A stretch of DNA of 64,000 nt from Sinohyriopsis cumingii (taxonomy: Eukaryota; Mollusca; Bivalvia; Unionida; Unionidae), in NCBI GenBank assembly GCA_028554795.2, contig CM068842.1, forward strand, positions 26,384,590 through 26,448,589. Reading direction: 5' to 3'. Positions 45,074 through 58,855 of this stretch are shown piece after piece (positions within the stretch are counted from its first letter, which is position 1; the number at the start of each line of letters is the position of its first letter). A program made the position numbers and the translations under genes. Under the pieces are notes generated by a model. It had not been told where the DNA came from. It saw nothing but the letters and a program-made list of their open reading frames with translations, and made no database searches.

Positions 45074-48000
45074 GTGAAAAATTATATGAGCGTTTTTTTT
45101 AGGATCAGATTATTACTTTAATTTGTTAATTTTAGCAATGTGTTAAATCTCTGAGATCATATCCATGTATTTATGTGCTTGTATTTACCCTGACCACTCT
45201 ATTGTAATGGCCCAGACCCTATAACTTTGTTTTATTGTGTGTAAATGTTGTATCAGTTTTAGAAAATAAATGCTCATTATTTAAATGCTGAAAAATGAAA
45301 GCATTTCTAAAGGTACTAACATTCTTATCCAGTTAATTTTCTTGACATGGTTAGCAAAACATTTTTGTTTAGTTCCCTTAGTGTGAGTTGCATATTATCA
45401 TTGAACACATTCAGATCTCGGTTACCTCATATTACCCATGCTAAAACAGTAAAATCTATTTCAGATGGCTGGCAGATAATTATGGTTGAGTTTTATCTAA
45501 ATATTCCAAATTTAGAGAAATGTGTGACTCTACCACTGAATAAATGCATCACAGGCACAGAAAAGTATATACTTGAAGAAAATAGCAGCATTATAAAACA
45601 TCACAGTACCAAAATTGGGCAGGCTATCCAGATCAGATCACTTCAATTTTGACCTTAATTTACAAAATTTGCATTCAGCCAGAAAGATCCACAACCCTTA
45701 ATTGATAATATTCAGTTTGCTGCATAATTTCTATGGGATTCCTGAGGTCCTGCATACCTTGAGTGAGCCCAAGGGACATTCTCCAACCCACAAAATGTAA
45801 CAAATTCCAATCACCTGCCCATTATAGGGAACATAAGTAGATAATATATTCATCTGGTACTCAACAAAGGTACATCTTAGCATTCTACATTAAACACAGT
45901 TTAATGGTTTTAGCATTTTCATTCAGCATATTGCAGAAGGGGAAAAAATGTTGGTACAGAGCATGCAGACATGTGTCTTCTTGCTACCAAATGTGAGCTT
46001 TGTAATGTTGACAAAGTATAGTCCATTTTTTGCCCCTTCACTAGCCATAGAATTCAGTTTTCTCCATATTTTGAATGTCCGGAAAATTTTGGTACAATTT
46101 TTTTTTTATATTCTTGGAAAATACTGCTGTTTAATGTTTTTATGATTTGGTTCTTTGTCATGATGTTTTCAGTCATTTAGTTGTCCGTTCACTCTGGATT
46201 ATTTGCAACTTTTTAAAATATTTTTGTCTTGTTGGAATATAATTTTTACATGGATCTTACATATTTGCTTAAACGATGCTTATACAATGCATAAAAAAAA
46301 TAGAATACCTATAAATAGTCTGAGTTTCCTCTGACCCTTGCCACCTCGTTTTGGATATTTGGATATTTATGTTGGCATGCAGGGTCAGAGTCCATTCGCT
46401 ATGGAAAAGTTGGAATTCACCGACATCATTTGGTGTCAGCATGGGGTAGCTTACCAGCCTGCCCGCAAACTTGAACAACCTTTCATCGAGATATGCCTGC
46501 ATGAAATCGATATCAGTATGATTTATTTTTTCAGAAATTGGGATTATAGCATTTGTTTTCTTTAATTCGCTGACAGACAAGGTGAAAGGACATCGTTGCT
46601 GAAATTTTTACCTGGATCCGGCCATTTGCATTCCTAGTCACATGACATCACAACTCTTGCATTCTACATGTCAATGACATCAGAGGTCATACCGCCACGT
46701 GATATCATCAAGAAACAATTTTTTGAGTTTCTGTAGGAAAACAAATTGAACATATAAATAAAAGTCGCATAATTTTTATAGAAAAATGAAAAAGAAATAA
46801 ACTTCTCAAAATATTTATTGTGAAAAACAACAGAAAATCTGTAAATGTTGCATCAGTTTGAAGAAAACCAGATTTACTATGCAGAGAGCGCATGACAATG
46901 TGGTAGTCACATGACACCATCAAAAACATTGCTGACACATGCTCGGTACTTCTTGAAAATGGTTATCTCCACCCTGCTGTGATACTGACGGGTTTCTGGT
47001 CATTGTTCTGAGAATAAATATGTTGAGAAATAAGTGTACATTATATTTATTTACAAACATTATGCGACTTCTTTATAATATGTCCAAATTCTATGTACAA
47101 CCACTTTGGAAATTTGTTTAATGTCAATATCATGTGACCATATGATTTATGATGTAATTGACATGTTGGTTACGAGATTTGTATAGTTCTGTGACTCGGG
47201 ATGCAAATGGTCAGATCCAGGTCAAATTTCAGCAACAACGTACTTTCATCTTGCCTGTCACCAGATTAAGCACATGACGAATGCTATTCTCACAATTTTT
47301 GAGAAAATAAATCATATTCCTGTAAATTTCATGCAGGTATATCTTGATGAAAGATCGTTAAGTTTGCTGGGTCGTCTAGTAAGCGGCTACCCCATGCCGA
47401 TACCAAAATAGTGTCAGCAAATTCCAACTTTTCCATAGGGAATGGACTCTGACCCTACACCCCAACATAAATATCGGAGTATCAAAAAATGGGGTGACAA
47501 GGGTCAGAGGAAAGTCAGACTAACCTATAAATTACATCCCATTAACCACTAAACAGAGTAAGGCCAAATTTGACAGAAAGCATCCTGGTTTAAAGGGTTC
47601 TCTACTTGATACAAATCTTTCCAGTCCACCATTAAATGTGGCAGTGATGACTAAAAATATAAAAACCTGCAAGTGTTTTCCTCCTAGAAACCAATGACTA
47701 GATTTTACAAAGAGCTTTACATTTTTAGTTCTTGTCATAGACCAGAAGAGCATATCAGACGGTGTATTTCCCATCATCTGTCTGTCCATTTGTTAGCACA
47801 ATTTCGTTGTTGCTACTCATGGAAAATTGCCAAGAGACTTTACACATACACACACATTCATTCCAAAGTCTAGTTGCTTGTAAATGAAATTGGTGCTGCA
47901 CAGACTTCCAGTATGGCCACTAGGCTGCCTTGAAAATCTTGATAATGCTACTTCTCTTGAATGGGTGGTTCTATCAGCATAGGGTTCTCACTGAAAGACT

Positions 48001-50036
48001 TCTTACATATATGATGTCTAGCACTGCTCGCATGTCAAATATGGCCACTATGGCAGCCACTTGAAACTTTTGTTATTGCTGCTCCTCTGATTAGAAAATC
48101 ATTTTTGACTTTCTGTTCAGGATGATTTTTTTTCCTGATTTTGTATAATACGTTATAAGAGATTGAAATCATATGATTATGCATTTTTCTCCAAGCTACT
48201 TGGGGATGATTACAGTACTGAGATACATTTTCATTGTTCATTTTAGGTGACTCTGTTGCATCATTTACTCCTTTATAAATCATTGGTACAAGAAGCATGC
48301 CTCTCTGTATGGCACACATAAATCCCCAAGACAGTGAATAGAAAGGATTGTTGATTTTAATTAACTGAATGAAGTATATCTCAGACTGGCTTACTGAATA
48401 GAATGCGCTCATTGCTAAGAAGCATAAGGTTGGGAGAAATGTCTTATTGATTTTGATTGGTGTAGGCACCAGATGAGAACATACATTCAGTAATTATGGA
48501 TAGAAAATGTGAAGATGAGAAGATGATTCTGCTTGATATATTACCAAAGTTGTAGACAGGGAAATCAGACTTTAGACTTAAATGTCCCAAAAGAACTCCA
48601 GAGGGGAATCATAACTCAAGCATGAAAAATTCTGATTCTTTTTCCTAAAGCTGGTGGCTGGGTAGTCCAATAATGATACATGTTTGTAGTTTTCTTGAAA
48701 TAAACAAGGAACAGGTAGGATATATGCAACACCTGTTTGTTTCTTTCTAGATGAATTCACTCTTGGTCCTTGTAGGGTCTCCTGGGTTCTACTTCTTCCC
48801 TTTCTGGAGAAAAAACCCCACCTGGTGATATATTGCATTTGTTGCACTCAGTTTCAGTGTCGGCTTTAAAACAGTCAGTGTTTTGCCATTATGTAACAGT
48901 AAAGCTAAATACTTATGATATTTTTGTCTTAGTTAAATAGTAGACAATGGTTGACAGCATAATTTGTTTCTTAGCTTCAACTAACAGTAGAACGGTCACT
49001 GGTGAAAAACGTCTTTCTCCCAAAGCCCATATCTGTTCATTATTGGTCACTTTGTCATTCAAAGTGACACTTCATTAATTTAACCCCATATTGAAAGATA
49101 CAACTTACAGCTAGTTATCTGAGCCTTTGTAGAAAAAATATTTGAAATATATCATGAAATTTTACAAAAGGTCGATACAGTATAAACTGGCTTATAAGTT
49201 GAGTCAAACCTCAAACAACTGAGATCCTGATCTGCAATAAAATAATGCACCTGCTAATCGGAGTCTATCTATTGATTACTCCTAACAAACCACACAGACC
49301 ATGTTCTGCCGGCACAGATCTAGCTCAATGCAGTTTGAAGTTTGACTCTACTTATAAGTGAGTATATATGGTAAGTATGATTAAAAAGAAAATCATGGCA
49401 GTGGAAATGGAGAGTTTTACCAAGTATCAGAGAATCTTGAAAGTCTTTGCGATATGCATATTAGGAAGAGAATCAGTAATTGTGAGCCAAACGGGGATTA
49501 TTCGCTTAACAGTAGGAGTGGTGTTTTCACTATCTCCCCCTCTTCGATCTCATACATGAGAATTATATTGAATACCATATTTAAAAAGTTCATTATCATT
49601 TTAGCATAAAAAAGACATCATCTGTGCATTTAGAACACACTGCAAAATCGTGAACTGTGCAGTTCCAGAACTGGAAATAATAAAACTTTTGCGCTTGAGA
49701 TCTGTCTTCCAGTCACAAAGAATTTTACATTTTTTAGCACCACATTTGATTGGCTAAAAGTGAAAACCTAATCTCAAACTAAAGGTCAGAGTTTTATGAT
49801 TTCCAGATCTGATCTGCCATGGCATAATTCCTTACAGTAGGAGAGGTATCTTCATTACCTCCCCCTCATCAATCTTTGGTGTACATCTTATTGTCAATAT
49901 CACCCTGCATCTGTTTTTTTTAAATGAATGTTACCAGTAGAGCATATCGCTGACCAATTTGTTTTTCATCTGTATGTAATATATTCTATTATGTATCTTC
50001 TTTTCTCTTTCTAATGGTCACATTCTATTTTTTTAG
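45074..50036 (+). other. Intron 1 of the HECTD4-like gene
   Basis: About 5 kb with GT and AG ends in agreement. It contains the foldback element at 46309-47532. Open frames such as 45347-45652 have no recognisable domain. Confidence 0.65.
46309..47532. mobile_element. Foldback element with arms of about 0.5 kb
   Basis: The left arm from 46309 (ATAAATAGTCTGAGTTTCCT, CTGACCCTTGCCACC) pairs with the right arm ending near 47532 (GGTGACAAGGGTCAGAGG, reverse). Matches continue inward: GTCGCATAATTTTTAT at about 46765 pairs with ATTATGCGAC at about 47065. The central spacer is about 150 bp. No transposase is visible, so it is a non-autonomous foldback or palindromic DNA element. The arms differ by many bases and small gaps, so it is old. 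Confidence 0.7.
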
Positions 50037-50251
50037 GGGCCACTTGAAGTCTTTCATACATACTGTACACCTTCTACTGCAACTATCCGACATTGAGAAC
50101 TTACCAGTGGCAGATATTCTTGTCAGACTCTTAGAAACAGAGGGGGGACAAAACCAGTCCTGTACAGTACTTGGCAATAAGCATATTCTTTGTTGGGGGT
50201 ATGAAGACCTACTCAGCAGCACAGAAAAGGAGACTGCAGAGAAGGACAAAG
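50037..50251 (+). CDS. HECTD4: HECTD4-like gene, coding exon 2
   Basis: Acceptor TTTTTTTAG|GGGCC. The first base completes the arginine codon split at exon 1, giving RGHLKSFIHTVHLLLQLSDI, then ENLPVADILVRLLETEGGQN and LGNKHILCWGYEDLLSS. Donor AAAG|GTAATG leaves phase 1. The phase match at both ends supports the model. Confidence 0.7.
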
Positions 50252-53200
50252 GTAATGCTTGTTTTTATGTGTTTTACCTAGAGGATGCTGAAATTGAGAG
50301 TCCCATCTCTATTTCCATTGCTTTTACACTTCCACCATATCTATAGAGCTCAGATAGTGTTTACAATGTCTGTCTGTTTTGTCTAGTAATATCACTTCAC
50401 ATTCAAAGCAGATTTTGTTTACCTCTTTTGGAGGACTGCATAGACTGAAGTCAAGTTTGACATGAGGTTTTACTTTAAGAGTGTGTGAGTGAAATTTCAG
50501 CATATTCATTTATGGCACATTCTACTTGTTAAAGGGGCTAGGAAAGTTTGATTTCAACATTTACACTTATGGCTTGTTTACTCGATTGGGGGGATTTTCA
50601 TAGGCATCACATTGGCATTTATCTTAAATGAACACATTTTTCAGTTAATGTACTTCATTAGCTTGCTTGTACAAAGTACAGGATTGCTTATGCTGTGGCC
50701 CTGCCATTGGTGTTGAGATATGAAAACAGTGGGTTCACTTTTTCATTTAAGGTTTGAATTAAAGCTTATATGAATCACTATGCATTAGACTTCACTGTTA
50801 TTCCAGGTTAAAAATGAACAAGAAATGAGATATGCCTTGCATGCTATAAATGTTCCTTGTCCTTTACATGCAGTCAGAAAATATCTGGTCCATAGTGTTA
50901 CGAAAGAGCATTAAAATTAAAAAAATGTGTGAAGTCTCCTTCAAATGAATGTGAGGTCTTGAACCATCATCCTAAGATGGCATTGATTGCTAGCATAGCT
51001 TGGGACATCATGATGCCCCCACCCCAAAGTGTCATATGATGCATATGGCCACTGTTACATTAGGAGATTTGGCAGAAAAAGGGATGTTGAGTTTTCATCC
51101 CCAAATTTATCTCGGACACTGCTTGAGCTACAAATGCATTTGATGCTGCATATCTGACAATGCATTTGCTAAACTTTGGGCAGTTTCTGCCTTTCCTTGT
51201 ATCATAATCGATAGATAATTTTTTTCTACCTTATGGGGGAGTGTCCTTCATTTCTAGCAGGCCAGTGATTAAGTCCCCCTCCATGTCCGAGCCTGGCCTT
51301 TGGGCCTGTAAGTCCGGGCACATGGGTTTTTTATTAGCTTCTGATGGTCTTTTTCAACATCTTTTCACACTGCACTGTGCCATTCCATATGCTGACCAAC
51401 CACTCCAGTCATCCAGCTGACCATGATGGTGACCACATAACCACTTAAATGAGCCAGACTGCGTACTGACCAATATGGCATGCTGGCAACTGGCAACTGA
51501 GCTGAACACATACCAGTTGTATATCATGCTCTCTAGCCATCCATATTTTCTGAGCCATTTCAACTGGTGGTCCATTTATTTACAGCTTATCCTTTGGAGC
51601 AATACCATAATACATTTAGAGATGATCTCAGTACCTTGCCTATGCCACGATGGACATATTCCCTGATGAAGATAACATGCATAGTAAATGTTGGGATACA
51701 CTTAATGCCTTAACAAACTTAGATCCAACAATGGAATGGACATTATTTAGTTTTATAGGTGGCTGTCAAGGAAATATATAGAATGTTGTACGCTTCTGTA
51801 TGTCTGCCAACTGAGAGCCTGGCCTAGAAGGTCAAGGCATTGTTAGACCTGAAAGATGAGGAGGAAACATCCCTGAGTCCACCTGTTTCACAGTCAGTGA
51901 AAATAAAGGAAATTTCCAACCATTTGTCAGAAATAGTCCTTGACCCATTGAATTCTAAAATGTTTTTCACTAAAAGTCCTTCATGATGAATGTTCCATTA
52001 GATTTTGGAGAAAGCTGGGATTGTGCAGAATTAGATCAGGCCATTCCTTGACAGTCTGGCTGTGGCAATTGTTCACAAACAGAACTCTTTGGGTGGGTGT
52101 ATTCCAGGTTCTTGCTAGTGACAAATGCCAATGGAAAGCTCATGCACATCATTGACCTCAGCCATATCAAAAAATACATTGCAGCACCAAAGTTCAAAAT
52201 GGCAATGGCTCATTCAATCAGACTTCTATCAGAAGGGATGAAGTTTTGATCAGTTTAGACTTTACTGACCCATATTTTAATGTTCTTCATCCAACTGCAT
52301 GCAAGTCCCTAGAGTTTGCCTGCCAAGGAAAAGTGTATCAGTTTCATGCACTCTCACTTGGTCTTGACTAAAGTCCTTGTGCTTTTACAAAAACCATGTA
52401 CTACATAGTCACTCTGTTCTTGTTGATGTTACCAGCGTTGACTGTGGCATATCTGGACTGCATTTTCCAAAACAACTTGGTAACTTCTGTTCTGGTGAAA
52501 ACCAGGAATAGTCTCCTGACTCTTTTAGGTTACCTTGGCTTTTTAATGAACTGGAAATAGTTGGATCTTGATCCATTTCAGCATTTTGTCCCTTTGGTCA
52601 TGGAGTCTATCAACAGTCTCAACATCCTCAGTCTCTCTCACATAAATATATTACAGATTACCAAGCTCAGGAGTGGATTACAGCAAGAGTTCTTGCAAAT
52701 CCTCTTCTTGCTTGATGCAACAAATGATCTGATTCTGCTAGTTTGCCTTTTCATGTGTCCCATGCAAGGCACCCTTCGATCCTAGAACTGCAAGCTATAA
52801 GATCCTTCGAAGATGTACAAATGAGAGTGGCATGCATAAAGGGACTGGTGCAGAGTCAGTAATATTTTACCTCTGAGTGTCTAATTCTCATAGCTGGCTG
52901 ATTTCTTTCTTTGAAACAAAATTAGCCCTGACTGCTATATAAGGCTACCACTCTATTATTTCCATCACCTTCAGGCATCATGGTGGATATTGGTCATGAT
53001 AAAGGTCTGCTGGAACTACCTGCTAATTTTGACTTGAAAAGGCCTTATTCCCTCCCCCTGTTTCTAAGATGGAATCTTCCAGACATGGCTCATTTAAACC
53101 TTTAATCAGAACCTTGCTGAAGCTACAGACATGGAAAACAAGGTTTCTGATAGCCTTAGCTTTATGCAGCATGATCAAGTTACATGCCCTTGCTATCTTC

Positions 53201-54510
53201 AGTTAAGACTGGATGGTTCTGAGGTCTTGATGCAACCAGGCTTTGTAACCAAGAAGACATTGGGCAGTCAGAGTCATCATACATCCATTCAGTACCCTGT
53301 CAGTACCCACAAGCATTACTTGAAGTGCAGAGAAAGAAGCGAGGGAACAAGAAAGTGACTCAGTCTCCTAGGGAAGTTCAGGAAATAAGATATCACTCCC
53401 CACGCCCTATTATCATGGTTGAAGTGAGTTATATGCTTGGTGTGCTCTAAAATCTTAAAGGTCAGAGGTGCCAATTGAAGATTTCAGCTTGTATCTTTGA
53501 GCCTCACTTTAACTTGTTTTTAAATTTAACATTTCAGTCTGAGATGCAGTAGAAGCTGTTGGCTAGCATACCCAGATAACCTTAACAAATATTTATCTCC
53601 TCGGTCTAGCTATGGAGAAATAAGATTTGAAATCATTGAAACCAGAGTCTGCTACTTAGCTTACCACTAGACCCATTTGATGTCAGCAAAACCTAGTTAT
53701 TTGCAGTAATTTGGCACTTTTTGCTGAATTTACCTGTAAAAATGATCATTCAGAAGAGTTCCCTAATTATCTTAACCAGGTATTGTTGTCACAGGTCACA
53801 TGACTGTAGGTTGTGCTGTTTACAAGTTTAGAGAGTAGTCTATCTTTCATATAGGGAATCCAGTCATACTGTAAGAGGAATCCAGTTGTACTGTAAATAC
53901 TCTTAGTGTCTCTTGGATTTTCACTTTGTATTGTAGAGAAATAAATTGCTTGTTGATTTTGCTTTAATTGTTGGCTTGACCGATTATATAGATGATATTT
54001 GTTTGTATTGAGTGATTAACTGGTATATTTTATCTCATAGGTGAAAAACTAGTATTTCACAAGTTTCAAAAGGAAAACCCTTGTGAGAATGCAGTAGTAG
54101 AGTTTTTACCCATTAGATGAAATATGTTATTCATTTTGAAAAGCAGTTTTCTTTTTATTTTATGTTCAAACATGCTTAACAGACTGAATTAGCACTTTTC
54201 TTACAGTAATGTCAGGTGTCTACAGTTTATATTCAGCTGTGTTGTACAGTTACACAGAAAATATGATTTGTGGCATAATTCTCATTCCTAATTCATAGTA
54301 AGTAAGCACATACTTGGATGAAAAAAGTTAATAACAAAAAAATAAAGTTCATAGGATGTAACAGGTTGACCTGCTACCACTCTGCACAAAGTGATTGACA
54401 ACATGGCACTAATTCACAGACTTGTGTAAAATAAATAACATTGAATAGCCTAATAAATATAATCATTCATATATTGTGTGTGCCTGTTGTAATATCATAT
54501 TTCATTTCAG
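50252..54510 (+). other. Intron 2 of the HECTD4-like gene
   Basis: About 4.3 kb. It contains the DIRS-like fossil described separately; otherwise unremarkable. Confidence 0.65.
51980..53600 (+). mobile_element. DIRS-like retroelement fossil
   Basis: Across several frames, pieces recall the reverse transcriptase of DIRS-type (tyrosine-recombinase) retrotransposons: YSRFLLVTNANGKLMHIIDL, APKFKMAMAHSIRLL, then fragments like GKVYQF and LLGYLGFLMNWK. It is broken with many breaks and old. The borders are approximate, and no end repeats could be set. Confidence 0.5.
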
Positions 54511-54622
54511 TTGAACCAGAAACTGGAAGAAGTACAACATGCAATGGTCTTTTTCTGTATACCACAAATTCCTCTGGAAAAGGATTGGCTAAAGTTGGTA
54601 CAGGTCTGCATGGTACTTTAAG
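54511..54622 (+). CDS. HECTD4: HECTD4-like gene, coding exon 3
   Basis: Acceptor TTCATTTCAG|TTGAACC; phase 1 joins to give VEPETGRSTTCNGLFLYTTN, SSGKGLAKVGTGLHGTLR. The stretch NSSGKGL-KVG-GLHGTLR is the part I most clearly recall from HECTD4. Donor TTAAG|GTTTGT leaves phase 2. Confidence 0.75.
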
Positions 54623-54829
54623 GTTTGTTTTGCTTATTATAGTTCTTATGGCAATGGGTCTTCACCTAAACATATAAATGCATGTTCATCCAGTATTGTT
54701 GATATGTACATTGGATTAAATACAGGGAAAAGTGACTGCTATTGCATTCCAAATACATGTAACTGGGTTGTCTGACAGATAAATGGGGTGTAGTCAGACT
54801 GAACAACTTCTAAAAAGCACCAAATTTAA

Positions 54830-55900
54830 TGGCATTCTGGCATGATCTCTTTGAAGTCTGTACCAATGATGCCAAAATGCCATTCAGTATGGCCACCATT
54901 AAAAAAAAAAAAGAACTTTTTAAACAACCACTTCTGAGGTGCTGGTTAAGAGGATTTTATCAGATTTGACAGAAAGTGTTCAGGCATGAAGACCTATCTG
55001 TCTGGCACAGATGATGTTGATCCTCAATCCAGTACAACTGTCATTACTAAAAGAAAAATTTATTTCAATGACTACTTAAAAACTGCTGAACAGAATTTTA
55101 ATAGGTTTGATGGCACAAACACCATTTAAAGTTGTACAAATGACGCTGATCTACCATCAAAATATGACCCTGTTATAAGAAATAGACAAACTTGTATGTG
55201 ACTTTTCTCAAGAACTTTTGGGCAGAATTTTAAATTTTTTTATAGAAAGCATACAGGCATGTAGGTTTTTACATTTGTAGAAATGATACTGACCTGTCAT
55301 CAGATGTATCTGCAATTACTAAATATAGATAACCTTCGTACGACTTTCTGTATAAAAATCTATTTTAAAAAATGATTTGAGTATTTGAGGAAGGGCATTC
55401 TGATCGATAAAGCCTTTAAGGTTTTTTAGTAACAGATGCCATACTTTTTAGCAGCTTATCATGGCTGTGCAAGCAATGCTGATCTGTTATAAAATATGGA
55501 CTCTGTTACTAAAAAGAAATAAACCTGCTGTACAGAAATGGACCAAAATTTGACAGAATGCATACTGGCAAGAAGACCTTTCAGGTTATTAGACACAAAA
55601 TAAACCTGTAATTAAGTTTGGACTAAATTACCAAAAGAATAAAACACAAACAACTTAATGTCTTCTTTGCAATTATTGCTTAGCATAACTTGAACAAATT
55701 TGACAGAAAACAGCTTGCCATGATACTGATACACAATTTAGTATGGCGGTTCATACTAAAAAGGGGGGGGGGACCCTGTAAACAAGAACGTCTCAGAAAC
55801 AAGTCACCAGCAGTTAACCAGATTTGATGGAAGACAACATGGCATGGAGCCTTTCAGTTGTACACAAATGATGCTGGCCCATATTTCTTGGCTAACTGCC
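54830..55900 (+). repeat. Degenerate tandem repeat array, units of about 120-150 bp
   Basis: Recurring pieces in order: TTTGACAGAA-G-AT, then CAGGCATG-AGACCT, ACAAATGATGCTGAT, ATATGGAC-CTGTTACTAAAA. About seven units, strongly diverged. No coding potential. Confidence 0.55.
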
Positions 55901-57459
55901 CTTGAATACAGCTTTTAGGTAGATTTGGCCAGGTGAGCAAAAACAGGCCTGTTTGGGTGTCTTGTTGCATTACATCTAAATGGGTCTTTTTAAATCGTTG
56001 TGTTTATTGTATTAAAATTCTTTTTTCGTACTTTTGTCAGATACAATAATAACTACATTAAATTTTGATTAATTTTCTATCATACTCATGTTTTTTACTT
56101 CCTGGCCAGTATTACCTTGTATATGTTTGGATTAGAAAGTTTCGAATTACACTTAGTGCTTGGAGGTTCAGATTTGAGTTTTTACAGGAATCTTGAAAAA
56201 CATTATACGGGGTACAAGACACGATTATATTGGTGCAAAACAGTTAAATGTAATGAAATTTCTACTGTATGTATCACTTTCATAAATAAATAGTGGCATA
56301 TTTGAATATGGATTGATTGATGAAATGAATTGTATTATCAAAAGTGTCCTGCCCAGAGACAATCCACTATAACTGACCTGGCCTGCTTTGTGCAGGATTA
56401 ATTTTGCCTGAAATGTATCATACCCACACCCATCCCAATGTTGATATACAGTGTATCCCCCAGGAGTGTAAAACTAAGGGTAAAAAAAAAAATTGATGTC
56501 AGAACTGGGGGGTCAAATAAAATATGTGGGGGGTCAAAAATTTACTACATTTTTTCATCTGACTCTTTTCAGCTTGAAATAGGATATTGTAACTTGCACA
56601 ACATACTCTCTCTCTCTCTAAACATACAAATAAACTAACAAACAAATGCATTGTCCATGCAAAGAAAAATTTTATTAGTTCATTTTTCTTTTAAAGTTGT
56701 ACTTTTAACAGTCTCCTTATAATCATTTGAAGCAATATTATAGACCAACACATTACATACAAGTCAGTACAAAAAGCCAAATAAATCTTTTTAACCAAAT
56801 GGCAGTTAATTTACTGCTTGTAATAAAATGTATACTATCATCGGTTTCATTGTACTTCTTCCTAGATCAAATTTATTCAAAACTCAAGGAGGCTAATACT
56901 TCATCTTGTTTCCAATAAGTTACACTTGAACTTTACGATCTTTCTTTTATTGCAGCAAAGTTAAAAATCAACAAAATCTGCAATGATCCCCTGTCTATTC
57001 CAAATAAACGCATTTGTCATGGCAAGTTTACTGATTTCTTTGTTATGAAACTATGTCTTGGGTTATAATGTTTTCTCCAGATATCTTGTGGCGAACGAGG
57101 GCAGATTTTTAAAAATTCTTAAACCCTTCCACGAAAAGGGTATTCACTTTTGCAGTCTTCGCAATTATGCGATCAGAAGTCACACCGGTAATCCTAATGG
57201 ATGTGCCATATTCCAGTCAAGGGAATTATTTTCTCCATTTTTCATTAAACTTAGATCCACAGTTACTCTTTTGTGTTCTGCTTCTTTCACTTTCTTCGCT
57301 AATGATTCTTAGTGCACGACGTTTTAATCTGGAGATTACTTTCTAATGCAACAAGCATTGAGGTTAAACATCAAGATGACATCTTGCTGAGCTCGATGGA
57401 AATCGCGTGAGGGCTCATGACATATGGGGAAGCTACTCCATAGCATTGCCTATGCTAGT

Positions 57460-57549
57460 CTGGTTCCTTATTTCGTATGTTCCCTGCGTTGCACTCCGCT
57501 ATACAAATAGAGGAGCGCAACACAGGGAGTAAACAAAGTGGGGAACCAG
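57460..57549. repeat. Imperfect palindrome, MITE-like hairpin
   Basis: The ends CTGGTTCC and GGAACCAG are perfect inverses; inside, TTCCCTGCGTTGCACTCC faces GGAGCGCAACACAGGGAG. About 90 bp in all. Confidence 0.65.
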
Positions 57550-57867
57550 TCAATGCCTTTGCTCGAAGTATACACGATGCCACCCCTCGTCCAATGCATT
57601 AGATATTAAATAAATCCTGATCGCATTATGCAAATCCTTTACGTAAAAAAAAAAAACGTATGGCAACAAAATGTGTGCGTCAGTTTTCTCCAGCGTGCGT
57701 CCCTGACAAATGTGCGTAAAGGGAAACACTGATATATGAACAAATATTTAGTGTGACAGCAGTGAAACCAATAATTTTTGGACACCTCAGTAAAAAGGAC
57801 ACATGCTCATAATGGACAAGATTAAATGTATCCTTGTTTTTGTGACAAAATTCAACCTCTACACTTG

Positions 57868-58360
57868 TTGAAAGTAGATCCCAATCTCAATGCACATAAA
57901 ACCAACCCAATAGAAATAACCCACTATCCAAATAAAAATGGCCAAATCTCGAATGTAAATAACACAATCTCAGTGAAAATAGACCCCACTTCCCAATTTA
58001 TATAAGCCCAATCCCAAATGAAAATAGACTCAAATCACAATGTAATTAAGCTGCAATCCCAATGTAAATAGGCCCCAATCCCAATGGAATTAGTCCACCA
58101 CCACCATGTATGTAGGCACAATCCCAAATGAAAATAGGTCCTAGTTTCTATAAATAGGCCCCAATCCTAAATGAAAATAGACCTCAATCTCAGGGTAAAT
58201 AGATCCCATTTCCAGTGTAAATAAGGCCAAATCCCAATGAAACTAGTCCTCTATCCAAGTGAAAATGATCCAGAAGGAAAATAGACCCCAATTTCAGTCT
58301 AAATAGGCCCCAGCCCAGTGTAAATAGGCCACTACTCCAATGAAAATATGCTTTCATCCC
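57868..58360 (+). repeat. Minisatellite, unit about 21-24 bp
   Basis: About twenty degenerate units of the form CCCAATCCCAATGTAAATAGGC (GTAAATA alternating with GAAAATA). Confidence 0.75.
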
Positions 58361-58710
58361 ATTGTATAGATTTTCTGCATAATTCCCATTTTCAGCAAGC
58401 TGATTCTGGAAATGTTATACCGAGGTTATTCATTTTTCCAAAATCATGGATGCACTCTCCAATCCAAATTACCCAATAGGAATCTAAGAATTATGCGGAG
58501 CTATTATAAAGAAATTCTCCTTACATGAAAGCCCTAACTTGAAAGACCATTGCTTTAGGAAACTATGTCTAGAAAGATTTGCTTTACTGTAAAACTATCA
58601 TGTGATGACCTATATTGACAGGTCACCAGTTTTAAGAGATCTTTTTTTTGTGCAGAAGGGTAGTCTCTTGAGATGGTTTTAACAGATCACATTTGTTTTT
58701 CACTTTATAG

Positions 58711-58855
58711 GGGGTTGGTTTATTCAAGAATTATTGAGATTGGACCAGGAAAAGTGGCTTATGGAAACAGTCTGCTCCTGTACAGGCCCCAGTCCTTTGA
58801 CCAGGAATCAGAAGTTGCCCATCTCTGTCAAGTGTTGAATCCAAATAATTTTCAG
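58711..58855 (+). CDS. HECTD4: HECTD4-like gene, coding exon 4
   Basis: Acceptor CACTTTATAG|GGGGTTGG; the first base completes the arginine codon, then GLVYSRIIEIGPGKVAYGNS, LLLYRPQSFDQESEVAHLCQ, VLNPNNFQ. Donor TTCAG|GTGAGA, phase 0. Confidence 0.75.

Larger units (their letters stand above)
54623..58710 (+). other. Intron 3 of the HECTD4-like gene
   Basis: About 4.1 kb. It contains degenerate tandem repeats (54830-55900), a palindrome (57460-57549) and a minisatellite (57868-58360). Confidence 0.65.

Noticed and set aside
45347-45652. 101-residue frame inside intron 1
   Set aside because: No domain, no splice-phase link to the neighbouring exons, AT-rich codon use.
57868-58360. CRISPR-like array
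   Set aside because: Units are degenerate, directly abutting and without unique spacers; it is a minisatellite in an animal intron.
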